This document shows positions 61,688 through 64,000 of a stretch of 64,000 bases of DNA, in pieces (positions within the stretch are counted from its first letter, which is position 1; every line of letters starts with the position of its first letter). The notes below the pieces were generated by a model. The model had not been told where the DNA came from. It ran no database searches and saw only the letters and a list, made by a program, of their open reading frames with translations. The position numbers and the translations under genes are program-made. Source of the DNA: Actinocorallia populi. Its GTDB lineage: Bacteria; Actinomycetota; Actinomycetes; Streptosporangiales; Streptosporangiaceae. Location of the stretch: the NCBI RefSeq assembly GCF_002995495.1, contig NZ_PVZV01000002.1:1116001-1180000 (forward strand). The letters run 5' to 3'.

Positions 61688-62757
61688 CCAACGTAATCCT
61701 GGCGAGCGGGATCGCACTGATCATCGGCCTGCTCGGCACCCCCCTGTGGATTCGGCTGGTGGTGCGCCTCGGCTACGGCCAGATGATCCGCGAGGACGGC
61801 GTCAGCACCCACCAGAGCAAGCGCGGCACCCCCACCATGGGCGGCACCGTGATCGTCATCGGTTCGCTGGTGGGCTACGCCGCGGCGCACCTGATCACCT
61901 GGACGATCCCGACGGTCTCCGGCGGGCTGGTGCTGTTCCTGATGACGGGCCTGGGCGTCGTCGGCTTCGTCGACGACTACATCAAGGTCTTCAAGCAGCG
62001 CAGCCTCGGCCTGCGCAGCCGCGCCAAGGCCACCGGCATCGTCATCGTCGGCGTCGTCTTCGCGGTGGCCTGCCTGCAGTTCCCCAACGCGATGCAGGTG
62101 ACCCCGGCGGACACCCACTTCTCGTTCCTGCGCGACTTCGGGCCCAACATCGGCCCGTACCTGTTCGTGCTGTGGGCGCTGATCCTCATCCAGGGCGTCT
62201 CCAACGGCGTGAACCTCACCGACGGCCTGGACGGCCTGGCCTCGGGCACCGTGGGCCTGATCCTGGCCGCCTACGTGATCATCGGCAACTGGCAGTTCCG
62301 GCAGAGCTGCGCGCAGGTGATGGTCCCGAACTGCTACGCGGTGCGCGACCCGCTGGACCTCGCGGTGGTCGCCGCCGCGGTGCTGGGCGCCTGCTTCGGC
62401 TTCCTGTGGTGGAACGCCCCGCCCGCCAAGATCTTCATGGGCGACACCGGCTCGCTGGCCCTGGGCGGCGTGCTGGTCGGCCTGGCCATCACCACCCGCA
62501 CCCAGATCCTGCTGGCCATCCTCGGCGGCATGATCGTGCTGATCACCATGTCGGTGATCCTGCAGGTGGGCTGGTTCAAGATCAGCGGTAAACTGTTCGA
62601 CCAGCCCAGACGCCTGTTCAAGATGGCTCCGCTGCAGCACCACTTCGAACTGTCGGGCTGGGCCGAGACCACGATCGTGGTGCGGTTCTGGCTCATCTGC
62701 GGGCTGTGCGTCGCCTCCGGCGTCGGCCTGTTCTACCTGGAGTGGGTGCCCAAGTAA
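61684..62757 (+). CDS. mraY: Phospho-MurNAc-pentapeptide transferase
   Basis: 357 aa integral membrane enzyme with ten predicted helices. HQSKRGTPTMGG at 43-54, DDY at 97-99 (metal-binding Asp pair), GVNLTDGLDGLASG near 175-188, KIFMGDTGSLALGG near 250-263 and PLQHHFELSG near 319-328. Transfers phospho-MurNAc-pentapeptide to undecaprenyl phosphate, making lipid I. Stop overlaps the murD ATG (TAATG). Confidence 0.97.
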   Translation: MTNVILASGIALIIGLLGTPLWIRLVVRLGYGQMIREDGVSTHQSKRGTPTMGGTVIVIGSLVGYAAAHLITWTIPTVSGGLVLFLMTGLGVVGFVDDYIKVFKQRSLGLRSRAKATGIVIVGVVFAVACLQFPNAMQVTPADTHFSFLRDFGPNIGPYLFVLWALILIQGVSNGVNLTDGLDGLASGTVGLILAAYVIIGNWQFRQSCAQVMVPNCYAVRDPLDLAVVAAAVLGACFGFLWWNAPPAKIFMGDTGSLALGGVLVGLAITTRTQILLAILGGMIVLITMSVILQVGWFKISGKLFDQPRRLFKMAPLQHHFELSGWAETTIVVRFWLICGLCVASGVGLFYLEWVPK

Positions 62758-64000
62758 TGGGGTTCGAGGACGTTCGCATCACGGTGGCCGGGCTGGGCGT
62801 GTCCGGCCGGGCCGCCGCGCGGGTGCTGGCCGGACGCGGCGCGGTCGTCACCGCGGTGGACGCCCGGACCGAGGGCGTCGAGGGCGTCGACGAGCTGCGG
62901 GCCGCGGGCGTGGCGGTCCGCCTCGGCGACGGCGAGAGCCTCCCCGAGGGCACCGAGCTGGTCGTCACCTCCCCGGGCTGGAAGCCGTCCACGCCGCTGC
63001 TGGCGGCGGCCGCCGCCCGGAACGTGGAGGTCATCGGCGAGGTGGAGCTGGCCTGGCGGCTGCGCCCGGCCGAGGGCGCCGCGCCCTGGCTGGCGCTGAC
63101 CGGCACCAACGGCAAGACCACCGCGGTCCGGATGCTCACCGCCATCCTGCGGGCCGCCGGGCACGACGCGGTGGCCGTCGGCAACGTGGGCGAGCCCATC
63201 GTGGAGGCGGTGCTGGCCGGGCACGACGTGCTGGCCGTCGAGCTGTCCAGCTACCAGCTGCACTGGTCCTCCACCCTGGCGCCGTACGCCGCGGCGGTCC
63301 TCAACGTCGCGCCCGACCACCTGGACTGGCACGGCTCCCTGGACGCGTACGCCGCGGCCAAGGGCAAGATCTACGGGCCGGGCACGGTCCGCGTCTGCAA
63401 CGCCGACGACGAGACGGCGGCCGCGCTGGCCGGGCCGGACGCCCACGGGTTCACCCTGCGCATGCCGGCCCCCGGCCAGTTCGGCGTGGTCGAGGACCTC
63501 CTGGTCGACCGCGCCACCGTCGCCGACCCGGCGCGGTCGGCCGAGGAGCTGGCCGAGCTGAAGGACGTCGTCCCGTTCGCCCCGCACAACGTGGCCAACG
63601 CCCTGGCCGCCGCCGCCCTGGCCCGCGCCTTCGGCGTGCCCTGCGCAGCGGTCCGCGAGGGGCTGCGGGCCTTCCGGCCCGACCCGCACCGGATCGCGTT
63701 CGTGGCGTCCGCCGGCGGGGCGGACTACGTGGACGACTCCAAGGCCACCAACCCGCACGCCGCCGCCGCCTCCCTGGCCGCCTACGAGCGCGTCGTGTGG
63801 ATCGCGGGCGGGCTGCTCAAGGGCGCCGACGTCGACGACCTCGTCGCCGCGGCCGCGCCCCGGCTGCGCGGCGCCGTCCTGCTCGGCGCCGACCGGGAGC
63901 GGATCGCCGAGGCGCTGCGGCGACACGCGCCGGACGTCCCCGTGGTCGAGGTCGCCGAGACCGACACTGGTGCGATGGATCTCGTGGTGCAACAGGCGGC
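62757..64000 (+). CDS. murD: UDP-MurNAc-Ala:D-Glu ligase, cut by the window end
   Basis: 414 codons visible, no stop; the full enzyme is usually 450-480 aa. Rossmann start TVAGLGVSGRAAARVLAGRG near 9-28, ATP loop TGTNGKTT at 115-122, LSSYQLHWSSTLAPYAAAVL near 163-182, NVAPDHLDWHGSLDAYAAAK near 183-202 and VDDSKATNPHAA near 323-334. Adds D-glutamate to UDP-MurNAc-Ala. ATG overlaps the mraY stop. ftsW and murG are expected beyond the window. Confidence 0.96.
   Translation, partial: MGFEDVRITVAGLGVSGRAAARVLAGRGAVVTAVDARTEGVEGVDELRAAGVAVRLGDGESLPEGTELVVTSPGWKPSTPLLAAAAARNVEVIGEVELAWRLRPAEGAAPWLALTGTNGKTTAVRMLTAILRAAGHDAVAVGNVGEPIVEAVLAGHDVLAVELSSYQLHWSSTLAPYAAAVLNVAPDHLDWHGSLDAYAAAKGKIYGPGTVRVCNADDETAAALAGPDAHGFTLRMPAPGQFGVVEDLLVDRATVADPARSAEELAELKDVVPFAPHNVANALAAAALARAFGVPCAAVREGLRAFRPDPHRIAFVASAGGADYVDDSKATNPHAAAASLAAYERVVWIAGGLLKGADVDDLVAAAAPRLRGAVLLGADRERIAEALRRHAPDVPVVEVAETDTGAMDLVVQQA

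Overview
The window is very GC-rich, codon-biased DNA with dense, often overlapping genes, many GTG starts, GTGA/ATGA/TGATG stop-start overlaps and TANNNT-type -10 boxes. F420-dependent, DUF3040, SseB, PucR and SGLT-like genes together with this style point to a filamentous actinomycete, most likely a member of Streptosporangiales (Thermomonosporaceae or Streptosporangiaceae-like) rather than Streptomyces itself. The genus cannot be fixed from sequence alone. No rRNA, tRNA, CRISPR array or prophage was seen. The only mobile element is a decayed solo TnpB gene.

Left part (1-10.9 kb): an unknown acidic protein, then translation start/tRNA/rRNA housekeeping (def, fmt, rsmB), a PAP2 phosphatase, rpe, a riboflavin operon (ribE-ribBA-ribH) under an FMN riboswitch, and hisG preceded by a short histidine-rich leader ORF, with hisE missing from its usual place, then a PH-domain membrane protein.

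Accessory stretch (10.9-34 kb): a Na+/solute symporter with a small membrane partner; an MFS pump co-transcribed with its TetR regulator; a cytosolic sulfite-oxidase-like molybdoenzyme with a degenerate MocA-like protein; a secreted polysaccharide deacetylase; a PucR regulator divergent from an AllH-like (DUF2877) and a truncated FdrA-like gene; aldose epimerase plus an HpcH/HpaI-type aldolase; FKBP; the TnpB pseudogene; an ABC-2 exporter; DsbA-like and P-loop kinase genes; malonyl-CoA synthetase-like and fused AccD/AccA-like genes; nitrilase, dapC-like aminotransferase and SseB.

Centre (34-46.6 kb): prepilin peptidase-like gene and the shikimate operon aroC-aroK-aroB-aroQ, then an insert of a second, paralogous ABC-2 exporter, a two-component system, TetR/aldo-keto reductase/crotonase and an F420-type LLM oxidoreductase, followed by efp-nusB.

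Right part (46.6-64 kb): methyltransferase-dinB, DUF3040, a moxR-DUF58-transglutaminase operon running leftward, and the rightward division and cell wall cluster mraZ-rsmH-ftsL-ftsI-murE-murF-mraY-murD (murD cut by the window end). mraZ has four MraZ boxes at an exact 10-bp period, and a structured spacer precedes rsmH. A recurring theme is predicted leaderless transcription: at least eleven starts have a -10-like hexamer ending 6-7 nt before the start codon.
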